Assembly (NCBI GenBank): GCA_037190485.1 | Contig: JBBCJB010000037.1 | Coordinates: 62,001-126,000 of the forward strand | DNA length: 64,000 bases | From: Parapedobacter sp037190485 | Lineage (GTDB): Bacteria; Bacteroidota; Bacteroidia; Sphingobacteriales; Sphingobacteriaceae | Direction of reading: 5' to 3' | Shown here: positions 45,120 to 54,212 of the stretch, in pieces | Layout of the letters: every line of letters starts with the position of its first letter | Numbering within the stretch: position 1 is the first letter of the stretch | Notes under the pieces: model-generated | The model's input: only the letters and a program-made list of their open reading frames with translations | Database searches by the model: none | Told to the model about the DNA's origin: nothing | Position numbers and translations under genes: made by a program

Positions 45120-47885
45120 ATGATGACGTTCAGACTCCTGATATGCTTATGTATGGCCATGGTTTCGGCCATGGCCCAACCAACCACCCAAGTGGTTTAC
45201 CTTTCCGGCACCGGTGCCGACGACCGGGTGGATTGGGAATTCCACTGCTCGGCGGGACGCAACAGCGGCGAATGGACCACCATACCCGTACCCTCGTGCT
45301 GGGAACAGGAAGGTTTCGGCGGCTATTACTACGGCTACGGTTCCGGCGATCGCCTTTATGAAACCGGGCGTTACCGACACGGCTTTGACGTGCCCGCCGA
45401 ATGGCGTGGAAAATCCATCCGCATCGTCTTCGAGGGCGTGATGACCGATGCCGAGGTACGGGTGAATGGCAAACTGGCCGGACCAGTGCATCAAGGCGCC
45501 TTTTACCGATTTGATCATGACATCACCGGACTGGTCGATTATGGCAAACGCAACAAGCTGGAGGTACTGGTCAAAAAGCATTCGGACAACAAAAGCGTGA
45601 ACCAGGCCGAACGCGACGCCGATTATTGGGTGTTCGGTGGCATCTTCCGCCCTGTCTACCTGGAGGTAAAACCTCGGGTCCACATCCAACGGGTAGCTGT
45701 GGATGCGCGTTCGGACGGCAGTCTGCGGGCCGACGTCTACATCGCGCAACCCGATACCGTCAGCCGAATCGCCGCGGTGGTGCGCAATTCGGCCGGTACC
45801 GAAGTGGGAAGTTGGGAACAGGAGGCCGGTGGTTCGGTGTCTCGCGTGGAATCCGGAATATCCGGCATCAAGCCATGGTCTCCGGAATACCCCGAGCTAT
45901 ATACCCTGGAATTCTCATTGCTCGATGCGGCAGGCAACACGTTGCATCGGATGCAGGAACGGATCGGTTTTCGAACGATTGAAATACGCGAGCGCGATGG
46001 CATCTACGTCAACGGGACCCGAGTCAAGTTGAAAGGGGTGAATCGTCATACCTTCCATCCCAAGTATGGACGCACATCGTCAAAATCCATGAGCATCCAA
46101 GCGGCCAACCTGATCAAGGACATGAACATGAATGCCGTCAGGATGTCACACTATCCGCCCGACAAGCATTTCCTGGACGTATGCGACTCGTTGGGCCTGT
46201 TCGTCCTGGATGAGTTGGCGGGATGGCAGCATCCGCCGTATGACGAGGATGTGGGTAGGAAGCTGTTGCATGAAATGATCGCCCGAGACGTGAACCACCC
46301 CAGTATCATCCTCTGGGACAACGGGAATGAGGGAGGCTGGAATACGGCGCTCGACGACGATTTCGGTCGGTTGGACATCCAGCAACGCCATGTGCTGCAC
46401 CCCTGGCAGGACTTCGGCGCATTCAACACCTATCACTACCTCGACTACAACTACTTGGCATTGGATGGATACAGTCGACGCAAGCTATTCATGCCCACTG
46501 AATTCCTGCACGGCCTCTACGATGGTGGCCACGGCGCAGGCCTGGAGGACTTCTGGTTGCGCATGTGGAATGAACCGCTTTGTGCGGGCGGCTTCCTCTG
46601 GGTTTTTGCCGATGAGGCCGTGGAACGCACCGACCGGGACAATCAACTGGACACCTACGGCAACGAGGCTCCCGATGGCATCCTGGGGCCGTACCACGAG
46701 CGTGAGGGCAGTTTTTTCTCGATCAAGGAAATATGGTGTCCTGTCCATATCGAGAAGCGCTACATCACCTCCGCGTTCAACGGCGTTTTTAACCTAGAGA
46801 ATCGGTTTCACTATACCGACCTGAAGGATTGCCGATTCGACGCGGAATGGGTGTCCGTATCCGGGCCAACGGAACGGGCCCGGGAGACCGTCCAGTCCAG
46901 CCATGAGCTGCACATCGACTTGGCGCCAGGCCAACGTGGCACGCTGGCCGTGCCGCTGCCCGATGGCTGGCAAAACCATGACTTGTTGCGAATCACGGCC
47001 CGGGATCCACATGGCCGCGCCCTCCATACCTGGACATGGCCGCTCCGCGATGCGGCGGCGCAAGACGCCTCTGTTGCCTACTCGGCCAGTGCAGCGGCGG
47101 CGGCCGTCACGACGGCGCGAGCGGATCGATGGGAAGTGACCGTGCGCGACGTCGTCTTCGCTTTCAGTAAGCACGACGGGAAACTCATCGGCGTTTCGCG
47201 TGGAGATGAATCGATCCCGCTGACCGATGGCCCGGTTTTCGTGAGCGGCGAGAAAGAGATAGAAAAGGTAAAGCAGGTGTCGGAACGCGGCACGTCGATC
47301 ATCGAGGTGACCTTCAAGGGAGGCGACCGATTTACCTGGACGGTAGGGACCGATGCACGCCTGCTCCTTGACGTCCACTACCAGCCCCAACGCTTGAGTG
47401 AATTCGCGGGCATTACGTTTTCCTATCCGGAAGATGGCATAGTGGGGATGCGCTGGTTGGGCAACGGGCCGTATCGCGTCTACAAGAACCGGATGAAAGG
47501 CCCCCAATTCGGACTATGGGAAAAGGACTACAACAATACGGTAACTGGCGAATCGGGGTGGGTGTACCCCGAGTTCAAAGGCTATCACGCCAATGTCCAC
47601 TGGGCACGCATACTGGGCACTTCACAACCGGACTTTACGGTCTATGTCAAGAGCGACGATATATTCCTACGGGTGCTGACGCCCCAAGAGCCCCATAAGC
47701 CAGAAAAGGCCAAGATGGAATATCCCGTGGGCAACCTGTCGTTCCTGCACTCCATCAACGGTATCGGCGACAAATTCATGGAGGCGCACCGGTTCGGGCC
47801 GCAGTCCAATCCCGCACTTTTCGAAGCGCCCCGCATCGCTGGCGGGCGCCTATCGTTGTCATTGGTGTTTGATTTCAATTTATAG
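45120..47885 (+). CDS. Glycoside hydrolase family 2 protein
   Basis: This 921-residue exported enzyme starts MMTFRLLICLCMAMVSAMAQ, a signal peptide. The GH2 sugar-binding domain includes YRHGFDVPAEWRGKS and FEGVMTDAEVRVNGKLAG. The TIM barrel has LKGVNRHTFHPKYGR, the acid/base Glu (about 403) in LWDNGNEGGW and the nucleophile Glu (about 460) in MPTEFLHG. A C-terminal beta-sandwich extends past residue 700. GH2 members include beta-galactosidases, beta-mannosidases and beta-glucuronidases; the specificity is not decided. The gene begins six bases after susD and belongs to the same transcript. Confidence 0.92.
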   Translation: MMTFRLLICLCMAMVSAMAQPTTQVVYLSGTGADDRVDWEFHCSAGRNSGEWTTIPVPSCWEQEGFGGYYYGYGSGDRLYETGRYRHGFDVPAEWRGKSIRIVFEGVMTDAEVRVNGKLAGPVHQGAFYRFDHDITGLVDYGKRNKLEVLVKKHSDNKSVNQAERDADYWVFGGIFRPVYLEVKPRVHIQRVAVDARSDGSLRADVYIAQPDTVSRIAAVVRNSAGTEVGSWEQEAGGSVSRVESGISGIKPWSPEYPELYTLEFSLLDAAGNTLHRMQERIGFRTIEIRERDGIYVNGTRVKLKGVNRHTFHPKYGRTSSKSMSIQAANLIKDMNMNAVRMSHYPPDKHFLDVCDSLGLFVLDELAGWQHPPYDEDVGRKLLHEMIARDVNHPSIILWDNGNEGGWNTALDDDFGRLDIQQRHVLHPWQDFGAFNTYHYLDYNYLALDGYSRRKLFMPTEFLHGLYDGGHGAGLEDFWLRMWNEPLCAGGFLWVFADEAVERTDRDNQLDTYGNEAPDGILGPYHEREGSFFSIKEIWCPVHIEKRYITSAFNGVFNLENRFHYTDLKDCRFDAEWVSVSGPTERARETVQSSHELHIDLAPGQRGTLAVPLPDGWQNHDLLRITARDPHGRALHTWTWPLRDAAAQDASVAYSASAAAAAVTTARADRWEVTVRDVVFAFSKHDGKLIGVSRGDESIPLTDGPVFVSGEKEIEKVKQVSERGTSIIEVTFKGGDRFTWTVGTDARLLLDVHYQPQRLSEFAGITFSYPEDGIVGMRWLGNGPYRVYKNRMKGPQFGLWEKDYNNTVTGESGWVYPEFKGYHANVHWARILGTSQPDFTVYVKSDDIFLRVLTPQEPHKPEKAKMEYPVGNLSFLHSINGIGDKFMEAHRFGPQSNPALFEAPRIAGGRLSLSLVFDFNL

Positions 47886-47889
47886 ACAT

Positions 47890-48657
47890 ATGAACATTTC
47901 TTTTTCGGGAAAAACGGCTGTCGTGACCGGAGCCACCTCCGGAATCGGGAAAGTGGTGTCGCAGCAACTGCTGGACGCGGGCGCGACGGTCATCGCCCTT
48001 GGCCGGGCGAAGGCCAAAATCGCCGAAATGCTCGAAACCTACCAAGGGCGATTGACCTTTTACCCTTGCGAGCTGGAAGAACATGACCAGATCCATCGCG
48101 TTTTCGGCCAAATAGCGGAACGCTTCGGCCACCTGACGATATTGGTCAACAATGCTGGCGTACAGACATACGGGAATGTGGTAACCACGGACGAGCATGT
48201 GTGGGATTTCACGATGAACGTGAACCTGAAGAGCGCTTACCTCTGCGCCAAATACGCCATCCCGCTCATGAACGGGGTCAAAGACGCCGTGGTGGTGAAT
48301 GTCGGCAGCGTACAGGGATTCGTCTCGCAAGCGAACGTATCGGCTTATGCGGCGAGCAAAGAGGCCCTGCACGGGTTGACACGAAGCATCGCGATCGATT
48401 TCGCCCCGCATATCCGGTGCGTGGCCGTTTGTCCCGGCGCGGTGATGACGCCAATGCTGGAACAGGACATCGAGGCATTCGACGATCGGGAGGCGATCAT
48501 CGCCGAGACCGAAAACATCCATTTATTGAAGCGGATAGCGCAACCCGAAGAGGTGGCCAATGTCATTACGTTCCTGGCCAGCGACAAGGCGAGCTTCGTG
48601 ACCGGACAGACGTTCCGGGTGGATGGCGGAGTCGGTTTGATGATCCAAGGCACTTGA
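47890..48657 (+). CDS. SDR-family NAD(P)-dependent oxidoreductase of the PUL
   Basis: The 255-residue classical short-chain dehydrogenase begins MNISFSGKTAVVTGATSGIG, with the nucleotide-binding TGATSGIG at 13-20. NNAG is at about 90 and the catalytic Ser in NVGSVQG. Tyr and Lys are in YAASK (about 153-157), and CPGAVMTPM is typical. An in-frame start seven codons earlier lies inside the GH2 stop region and was rejected. With the lactonase and enolase-superfamily genes next to it, it probably oxidises a sugar at C1 or a keto-deoxy acid. It is not an extended-type uronate dehydrogenase. Confidence 0.9.
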   Translation: MNISFSGKTAVVTGATSGIGKVVSQQLLDAGATVIALGRAKAKIAEMLETYQGRLTFYPCELEEHDQIHRVFGQIAERFGHLTILVNNAGVQTYGNVVTTDEHVWDFTMNVNLKSAYLCAKYAIPLMNGVKDAVVVNVGSVQGFVSQANVSAYAASKEALHGLTRSIAIDFAPHIRCVAVCPGAVMTPMLEQDIEAFDDREAIIAETENIHLLKRIAQPEEVANVITFLASDKASFVTGQTFRVDGGVGLMIQGT

Positions 48658-48673
48658 TCCAGACAACGCAACG

Positions 48674-49597
48674 ATGGAAATGTACATTGAACGTTTCGCC
48701 GATCAAGGCCTGTCATGCGGCGAAGGCCCGATTTACGATCCAGCCACGACGAGCTTGTTCTGGACCGATGCCGGTGGCGCGGCCATTTATCGTAAACCGT
48801 TGGCTGGGGGCGATGTCACTGTGGCACTGGAGGGCTTCCATGCTGCGGGCCTCGCATTGGCAGCTGGTGGCGGATTGATATTCGGTGGCGCAAGCGGGTT
48901 CTTCCATTGGTCTGGAGGTGCACCTCCGACATTGCTTTGCAACGAGGTGGACGGCATTCGCTGCACGCACATCAACGACATCATCGCCGATTCGCGAGGG
49001 CGGGTGTTGGGTGGGCAAGAGGCATTCCGCGAAGACGGACCGTATAACCCCGGCTTCCTCTTCGGCATCGACCCCGATGGGCAGCACGCCATCTTGGAGG
49101 AGGGATTGCACTTGAGCAATGGAATGGGGTTCTGTCCGGCTGGACATACGTTCTACTTGGTGGATTCGATACAGCGCGTGCTGTATGCCTATGATTACCG
49201 GCTGGAAACCGGCAGGCTGGCCAACCGGCGCGAACTCATACGGTTCGGCGATGACGATGGACTGCCCGACGGCATGACGGTGGACGCCCAAGGGTTCATC
49301 TGGGTGGCACACTGGTTCGGTGGCCGGGTATCGCGGTTTGACGATCGAGGCAAAAGGGTGCAGACCATCCGATTGCCCGCCGCCCAGATCAGCTCGGTGG
49401 CATTCGGGGGCGCCGACTACGAAACGCTCTTCGTCACGTCTGCCGCCCAATACTGGGAGTCGTCGCTCGCTCCCCAGCGGCATGATTTCTCGACCCACCG
49501 AGGAGGCGAGGTGTACCGGATCGCGGTCGGTGTGCAGGGCAAACCGGAACATCAAGCCAAGTTAGGTGGGCAGGCGGTTCGGGAACGGCACGGCTGA
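48674..49597 (+). CDS. SMP-30/gluconolactonase-family lactonase
   Basis: The 307-residue cytoplasmic protein forms a six-bladed propeller of the SMP-30/regucalcin family. The metal-ligand Glu lies in LSCGEGPIYDP (about 14-24), with further ligands in HINDIIADSRGRV and LSNGMGFCPAG. The Asp of DGLPDGMTVDAQGFIWVA completes the site. It would open a sugar lactone produced by the dehydrogenase encoded upstream. The absence of a signal peptide separates it from the exported SMP-30 homologue at 56368. The gene starts 16 bases after the SDR stop. Confidence 0.9.
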   Translation: MEMYIERFADQGLSCGEGPIYDPATTSLFWTDAGGAAIYRKPLAGGDVTVALEGFHAAGLALAAGGGLIFGGASGFFHWSGGAPPTLLCNEVDGIRCTHINDIIADSRGRVLGGQEAFREDGPYNPGFLFGIDPDGQHAILEEGLHLSNGMGFCPAGHTFYLVDSIQRVLYAYDYRLETGRLANRRELIRFGDDDGLPDGMTVDAQGFIWVAHWFGGRVSRFDDRGKRVQTIRLPAAQISSVAFGGADYETLFVTSAAQYWESSLAPQRHDFSTHRGGEVYRIAVGVQGKPEHQAKLGGQAVRERHG

Positions 49598-49652
49598 AGA
49601 CGGCGCATCGGCATAATGGAACAATATGAAATATCTAAAAATAGCTAGTTGA

Positions 49653-50822
49653 ATGAAGATTACCGAAATCGAATGCAAGGTATTGCAGATACCGGATTTG
49701 AAGGAAAATGCCACGTCGTCCTCCCAGGATGACCTCGTCGTGATCGTTCACACGGATGAAGGGGTGTATGGGGTAGGTGAGACGGATACAGGGCCGTGGT
49801 TGGCCAAGGCGGCGATCGAGGCCCCCGGCAGCCACACCATGGCGATGGGTATGCGCGACCTGTTGATCGGCATGGATCCATTCGATACCGCCGCCATCTG
49901 GGAAAAGCTGTATACGTATACCTGTATGAGCGGCCGACGGGGGGGCGTCATCTGCGCGATGGGCGCCATCGACATGGCCTTATGGGACATCAAGGGAAAG
50001 GCGTTGGGACTGCCTGTCTATAAGCTGCTTGGTGGAGCCGTCAAGGATTCGATCACCCCGTATGCGTCGCTGCAACCCTATGGCGAAAGCGTCACCGCTT
50101 ATGGCGATTCGCTGGTGTCGTGGATAACGCGTGCAAAGGCTTACGGGTATTCGGCTGCCAAGATCGAGTGTACGTTGGCAGGCCCGTACAACCATAGCGG
50201 CTTGCGTGGGAGCGACGAGGAGATGACCGATATCATCCGGTCGTGTCGCCGGGCCGTCGGGCCCGATATGCAGATCATGGTAGACGTGCAATACCTGTGG
50301 TACGATGCCCACACGGCGTTGAGAACCCTCCGGAAATGGGAAGATCTGGACATATTTTTCGTGGAAACGCCACTGCAGATCGATAACCTGGAGGGCTATG
50401 CGATACTGGCCAGGGAAGCCCCGATGCGAATTGCGGCCGGCGAATGGCAAAACACGCGATTCGAGTTCATCGATTTGATGGACAAGGGGTTGGTGGGCGT
50501 GGCCCAGCCCGACGTGGGTAGGGTAGGCGGGCTGACCGAGGCCATGCGTGTATGCCATATGGCCCAGGACAGGGGACGCCTTATCGTACCCCATTGCTGG
50601 AAATCCGGTATCGGCATCGCCGCCACGGCACACCTGGCGTTTGCCACCCCCAATTGTCCGATGATCGAATACCTGCCAGTCGAAATGTGCGATTCGGCAT
50701 TGCGCGTGGAATTGGTCGCCGAACCGCTGACGATGGTGGATGGCGCAATCACGTTGCCGGACAAGCCTGGGCTGGGCATCACCTTGAATCGGGAAGCGTT
50801 GGCCAACTACACGGTGGATTGA
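49653..50822 (+). CDS. Mandelate racemase/enolase-superfamily dehydratase or cycloisomerase
   Basis: The 389-residue protein has the capping domain (MKITEIECKVLQIPD) and a TIM barrel with metal ligands Asp in VDVQYLW, Glu in FVETPLQ and Glu in AAGEWQN. The general-base histidine lies in IVPHCWKSGIGIAA. The C-terminal AEPLTMVDGAITLPDKPGLG resembles galactarolactone cycloisomerase and related sugar-acid dehydratases. The lysine motif reads AAKIEC, with Glu where mandelate racemase relatives usually have the second Lys of K-x-K. It would convert an aldonate or aldarolactone to a 2-keto-3-deoxy acid. Its stop overlaps the transporter start (TGATG). Confidence 0.9.
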   Translation: MKITEIECKVLQIPDLKENATSSSQDDLVVIVHTDEGVYGVGETDTGPWLAKAAIEAPGSHTMAMGMRDLLIGMDPFDTAAIWEKLYTYTCMSGRRGGVICAMGAIDMALWDIKGKALGLPVYKLLGGAVKDSITPYASLQPYGESVTAYGDSLVSWITRAKAYGYSAAKIECTLAGPYNHSGLRGSDEEMTDIIRSCRRAVGPDMQIMVDVQYLWYDAHTALRTLRKWEDLDIFFVETPLQIDNLEGYAILAREAPMRIAAGEWQNTRFEFIDLMDKGLVGVAQPDVGRVGGLTEAMRVCHMAQDRGRLIVPHCWKSGIGIAATAHLAFATPNCPMIEYLPVEMCDSALRVELVAEPLTMVDGAITLPDKPGLGITLNREALANYTVD

Positions 50823-52069
50823 TGGGTCGCCACAGCTTTCTGGCGGGCGTAGCGGCCCTGGGCGGCTTTCTCTTCGGTTTTGACACCGCGGTGATCTCCG
50901 GCGCGTTGCGCTCGCTTATCGATTTCTTCGCACTGGAAGACAGGCCAGCGATGCAGGGGTGGTTGGTGAGTTCGGTGGTGCTGGGCAGTATTGTTGGGGC
51001 AGCGTTGTCAGGGCGCTTAGCGGACAGGCTTGGGCGCAAAAAGACATTAGCCTGGGCGGGCATCGGATTCGCCGCGTCCGCATTGGGCACTTTTTTCTGT
51101 CAAGGGTTCGCCGAGTTCATCGCGCTGCGATTGCTCGCAGGCGTGGCGGTCGGTCTCGCGGCGATGGTATCCCCGCTATACATCGCGGAAATATCGCCTG
51201 AACGGATCCGGGGGCGGATGATGGCGTTGAACCAATTGGCCCTGACAATCGGCATCTTGGTGGCCTACCTTTCAAACGAGGCGATTGCCAGTTGGCTGCA
51301 TTCATCAACTGGGAATGCCTTTTGGGGTCTTGGATCAATTGAAATCTGGAGGCTCATGTTGGGAGCGGTTCTCTTGCCAGCCATCGTGTTCCTGGTGTTG
51401 TTGGCCGGCGTGCCGGAAAGCCCGGCCGCTGGCCGGATAGCCCCAGGCATTTCGATTTTCAGTGGGCTTTTCCGCGTCCCGCAGCGACGTTCGACGCTGA
51501 TGGTGCTGTACTTGGCCATCATCTCCCAGCTCAGTGGCATCGACCTGGTGCTCCATTACGGTCCCTTGATTCTGGAGCGGGCCGGCTTCTCGTTCGCAGA
51601 ATCGCTCGGCGGGCAACTCACTTTCGGGGTCGTACTGGTCATCTTCACCGTTTTGGCGATGTGGAAAGTGGACACCCTTGGACGCAGGCCGTTGCTGTTG
51701 GTCGGCAACACCGGCATCTGCTTGGCCCTGGCATTCGCCGGTTACTTCTTTACGGGTTCCGGATCGTCCGAGCAAGGCCTGTTGGTTGCCTTGGCCGCAT
51801 TCGTGGCGTTTTTCGCGCTATCGATGGGCCCTATACCTTGGATCGTCATGGCCGAGTTGTTTCCTACGCCCGTGCGCGGGCAGGGCATGGCACTGGCCAC
51901 GTTGTCCCTTTTCGGTGCGAATTGGGTCATCGCCCAGCTATTCCCCTTGGGCTTGGCATGGTTCGGTGAATCCGTATCGTTCTGGATACTGGCGACGTTG
52001 ACCCTGCCGACCTTTTATTTCGTCTGGAAAATCCTGCCGGAAACCAAAGGAAGGGCTTTGGTGCACTGA
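50822..52069 (+). CDS. MFS sugar porter
   Basis: The 415-residue protein has twelve predicted transmembrane helices of the sugar porter family (XylE/GLUT-like). Motifs are GGFLFGFDTAVISGA (about 15-29), the loop GRLADRLGRKK, the PLYIAEISPERIRGR segment and the terminal PETKG. It carries the monosaccharide or acid product over the inner membrane. The ATG shares one base with the stop of the preceding gene. A much longer frame starting inside that gene was rejected. Confidence 0.94.
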   Translation: MGRHSFLAGVAALGGFLFGFDTAVISGALRSLIDFFALEDRPAMQGWLVSSVVLGSIVGAALSGRLADRLGRKKTLAWAGIGFAASALGTFFCQGFAEFIALRLLAGVAVGLAAMVSPLYIAEISPERIRGRMMALNQLALTIGILVAYLSNEAIASWLHSSTGNAFWGLGSIEIWRLMLGAVLLPAIVFLVLLAGVPESPAAGRIAPGISIFSGLFRVPQRRSTLMVLYLAIISQLSGIDLVLHYGPLILERAGFSFAESLGGQLTFGVVLVIFTVLAMWKVDTLGRRPLLLVGNTGICLALAFAGYFFTGSGSSEQGLLVALAAFVAFFALSMGPIPWIVMAELFPTPVRGQGMALATLSLFGANWVIAQLFPLGLAWFGESVSFWILATLTLPTFYFVWKILPETKGRALVH

Positions 52070-52100
52070 TCCATATGTATTGTTTTATTAACCCTTTTTT

Positions 52101-54206
52101 ATGAAATTCCAATTGATTATGAGCCGTATCCCCTTGCTGTTAGCCGTCGCTTTCGGCATCGCACCGTACGCAATGACTACATCCGCCCAAACCATAGATC
52201 CATCCGTCTTCTCGCTCGATGGGAAAGACAACATCGTTGCCGAAGAGAATTTCGGTATCATCAATGGCAAAGTAACCACGAGGGTGCACTACCGTGACGT
52301 CGGCGGCGTCAGCGGCCTGTTTTCCCCTCCGTACGCGAGTTCAGACTTTTTGCTCGAAATACGGCTGTTTGGCGAGCAGGTCGCTACTTCCACCTACACA
52401 TGGAGTCCGTTTGAGGTTATCCGGGAGGGCAACCTGCATGGGATATCGGTGAAGACGAATACCGTCTTGATCGAGGGTACACGCACGGGAGTGATGGCCT
52501 TGACGTTATTCAATACAACCGATAAACCGCTCGTCGTACCGATCCAATTCCACGTGCAAGGCGGTTTGGATCGTGTCGAGAACTGGGAGTTCCATCGCCC
52601 AAAGGGTGACCGAAAAACCGACGTGACCGTGAAGGGCGGATCGATGGTGCGGACGAACGATCGTGGATTCGTGGCACTGCGGTCGGATGTGCCTGACCTG
52701 GATTGGTTTGGCTTGGCTTTTCGCTGGGAGGCCAAGCCAGTGTTGCCGGCAAACACAGCCCAGACGTACCATATCGGCTTTGAAATCGGAGGAAGTGACA
52801 AAACACCGGGCCATCGCCTGGATTCGGTATTTGCCGATATCCGCGCGGCCGTAAACCACACGCGCGAAAGCTTTGCCGATAAGGTCAACGAACTGTTCAC
52901 CCGCCTGCCGCGTTTCACCGCGAGCGACAAACGGCTGGAGGCGTATTACTATCGTTCGTTGGTCACCCTGTTCACCAACAAATGGGATATCCCTGAATTT
53001 ATCCTGCAGCCCTACTATGGCAGTGGCGGCATCATCGGGGGCTGCGTAGGCAATTACCTCTGGGAATTCGGGCTTCCTGCGCAGTTGTTCCCATTGATCG
53101 ACCCATCCGCTTCCAAAAGCCACATCAAGCAGTTCCTGAAGGTCGACATGACCAAGTACTACCTGTTCAACCCGATGACGGGGAATGGCGGGGGCGTGTG
53201 GTACCAGGTCAACCAAGACAAGATCGTGGAATTGATCTATTACTATGTGTTGCATACCGGTGATACGGCTTTCCTGGATGAAGTGGTGACGGGAAAATCG
53301 GTATACCAACATATGCTCGATAACGCGCTATTTGGCGATGACCTAAACAAACCGGTATCCTTGGTGGATTACGGTGCCGCAGGCGAAGATCACCTCGAAC
53401 TCCGAAGGGGATATCCGTACCGTGGCGTCATGCCCGACGTGAACGCGTTGCGGTACTTGACCTACCAACGTGCATTCGAATTGTCGCGGCTCACAGCCAA
53501 GCCGCTCCCGGCGTTGCTGGATCGGGCGGAAAAGCTGAAGGTACTTTTGAAGGAAGAACTATGGAGTGCCAGCGACAACTGGTTCCATTTCCGGAACGAA
53601 GGGAAAAAGGACATCCGCTGGACGAATTTCATGTATACGTTGATCGGCACAGGTGTCTTCGACTCCCATGTGGAGGCGGGATTGATGTCGCATTTCAATG
53701 ACCGTGAATTCCTGGGCGATTATGGCATCCATAGCATATCGAAGCTCGACCCGGCATACGACCAAGTGGATATCGATCATGGCGGTGGCGGCAGCTACAT
53801 GGCGTTCCCGCCGCTCATCTGCCAACGGCTGTTCAATGCGGGTTTCGCTTCGGAAGGCGAAGACCTGCTAAGCCGCCACCTTTGGTGGGCGGAAAGGTTG
53901 CCCTATTGGGGCGATTCGATGGTCGCCAATTTCATCGGTCACCGGGAGGACACCCCACTACAGAGCGATTTCGATTCCATAACGGGCGCCCAGACCTTTG
54001 TTTTCGGGATTTTCGGCGTCAGCGTTGCGCCTAACGGAACCATAACGGTCAAGCCGACCGCCTTGCAAATGGCCCAGGAAATGAAACTACAAGGCTTGAA
54101 CATCCTGGGCAAAACGCTGGATATCGAGGTCAGCGGCCCGGTTTTCCGCGTTACGGTCGACGGCGTGGAGCGCGTGGCGAAGATCGGGGAATCGATCGCA
54201 ATTTGA
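52101..54206 (+). CDS. Exported six-hairpin-like glycosidase, family unassigned
   Basis: This 701-residue protein has a signal peptide of about 30 residues (cleaved near TTSAQT). An N-terminal beta-sandwich follows (about 35-250), then a helical toroid (about 290-640), the layout of (alpha/alpha)6 glycosidases and related enzymes. Conserved-looking segments are GGIIGGCVGNYLWEFGLPAQ, DYGAAGEDHLELRRGYPYRG and YDQVDIDHGGGGSYMAFPP. Candidate acids are in WEFG, GEDH and YDQVDID. I cannot assign a CAZy family by eye. It lies between the transporter and GH28 genes, so a role in breaking down the same glycan is likely. Confidence 0.75.
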   Translation: MKFQLIMSRIPLLLAVAFGIAPYAMTTSAQTIDPSVFSLDGKDNIVAEENFGIINGKVTTRVHYRDVGGVSGLFSPPYASSDFLLEIRLFGEQVATSTYTWSPFEVIREGNLHGISVKTNTVLIEGTRTGVMALTLFNTTDKPLVVPIQFHVQGGLDRVENWEFHRPKGDRKTDVTVKGGSMVRTNDRGFVALRSDVPDLDWFGLAFRWEAKPVLPANTAQTYHIGFEIGGSDKTPGHRLDSVFADIRAAVNHTRESFADKVNELFTRLPRFTASDKRLEAYYYRSLVTLFTNKWDIPEFILQPYYGSGGIIGGCVGNYLWEFGLPAQLFPLIDPSASKSHIKQFLKVDMTKYYLFNPMTGNGGGVWYQVNQDKIVELIYYYVLHTGDTAFLDEVVTGKSVYQHMLDNALFGDDLNKPVSLVDYGAAGEDHLELRRGYPYRGVMPDVNALRYLTYQRAFELSRLTAKPLPALLDRAEKLKVLLKEELWSASDNWFHFRNEGKKDIRWTNFMYTLIGTGVFDSHVEAGLMSHFNDREFLGDYGIHSISKLDPAYDQVDIDHGGGGSYMAFPPLICQRLFNAGFASEGEDLLSRHLWWAERLPYWGDSMVANFIGHREDTPLQSDFDSITGAQTFVFGIFGVSVAPNGTITVKPTALQMAQEMKLQGLNILGKTLDIEVSGPVFRVTVDGVERVAKIGESIAI

Positions 54207-54212
54207 TGTGCT

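Noticed and set aside
50552..50821. Long N-terminal extension of the MFS porter
   Set aside because: It lies inside the enolase-superfamily gene in another frame, has no membrane segment, and a TGATG overlap gives a natural start at 50822.
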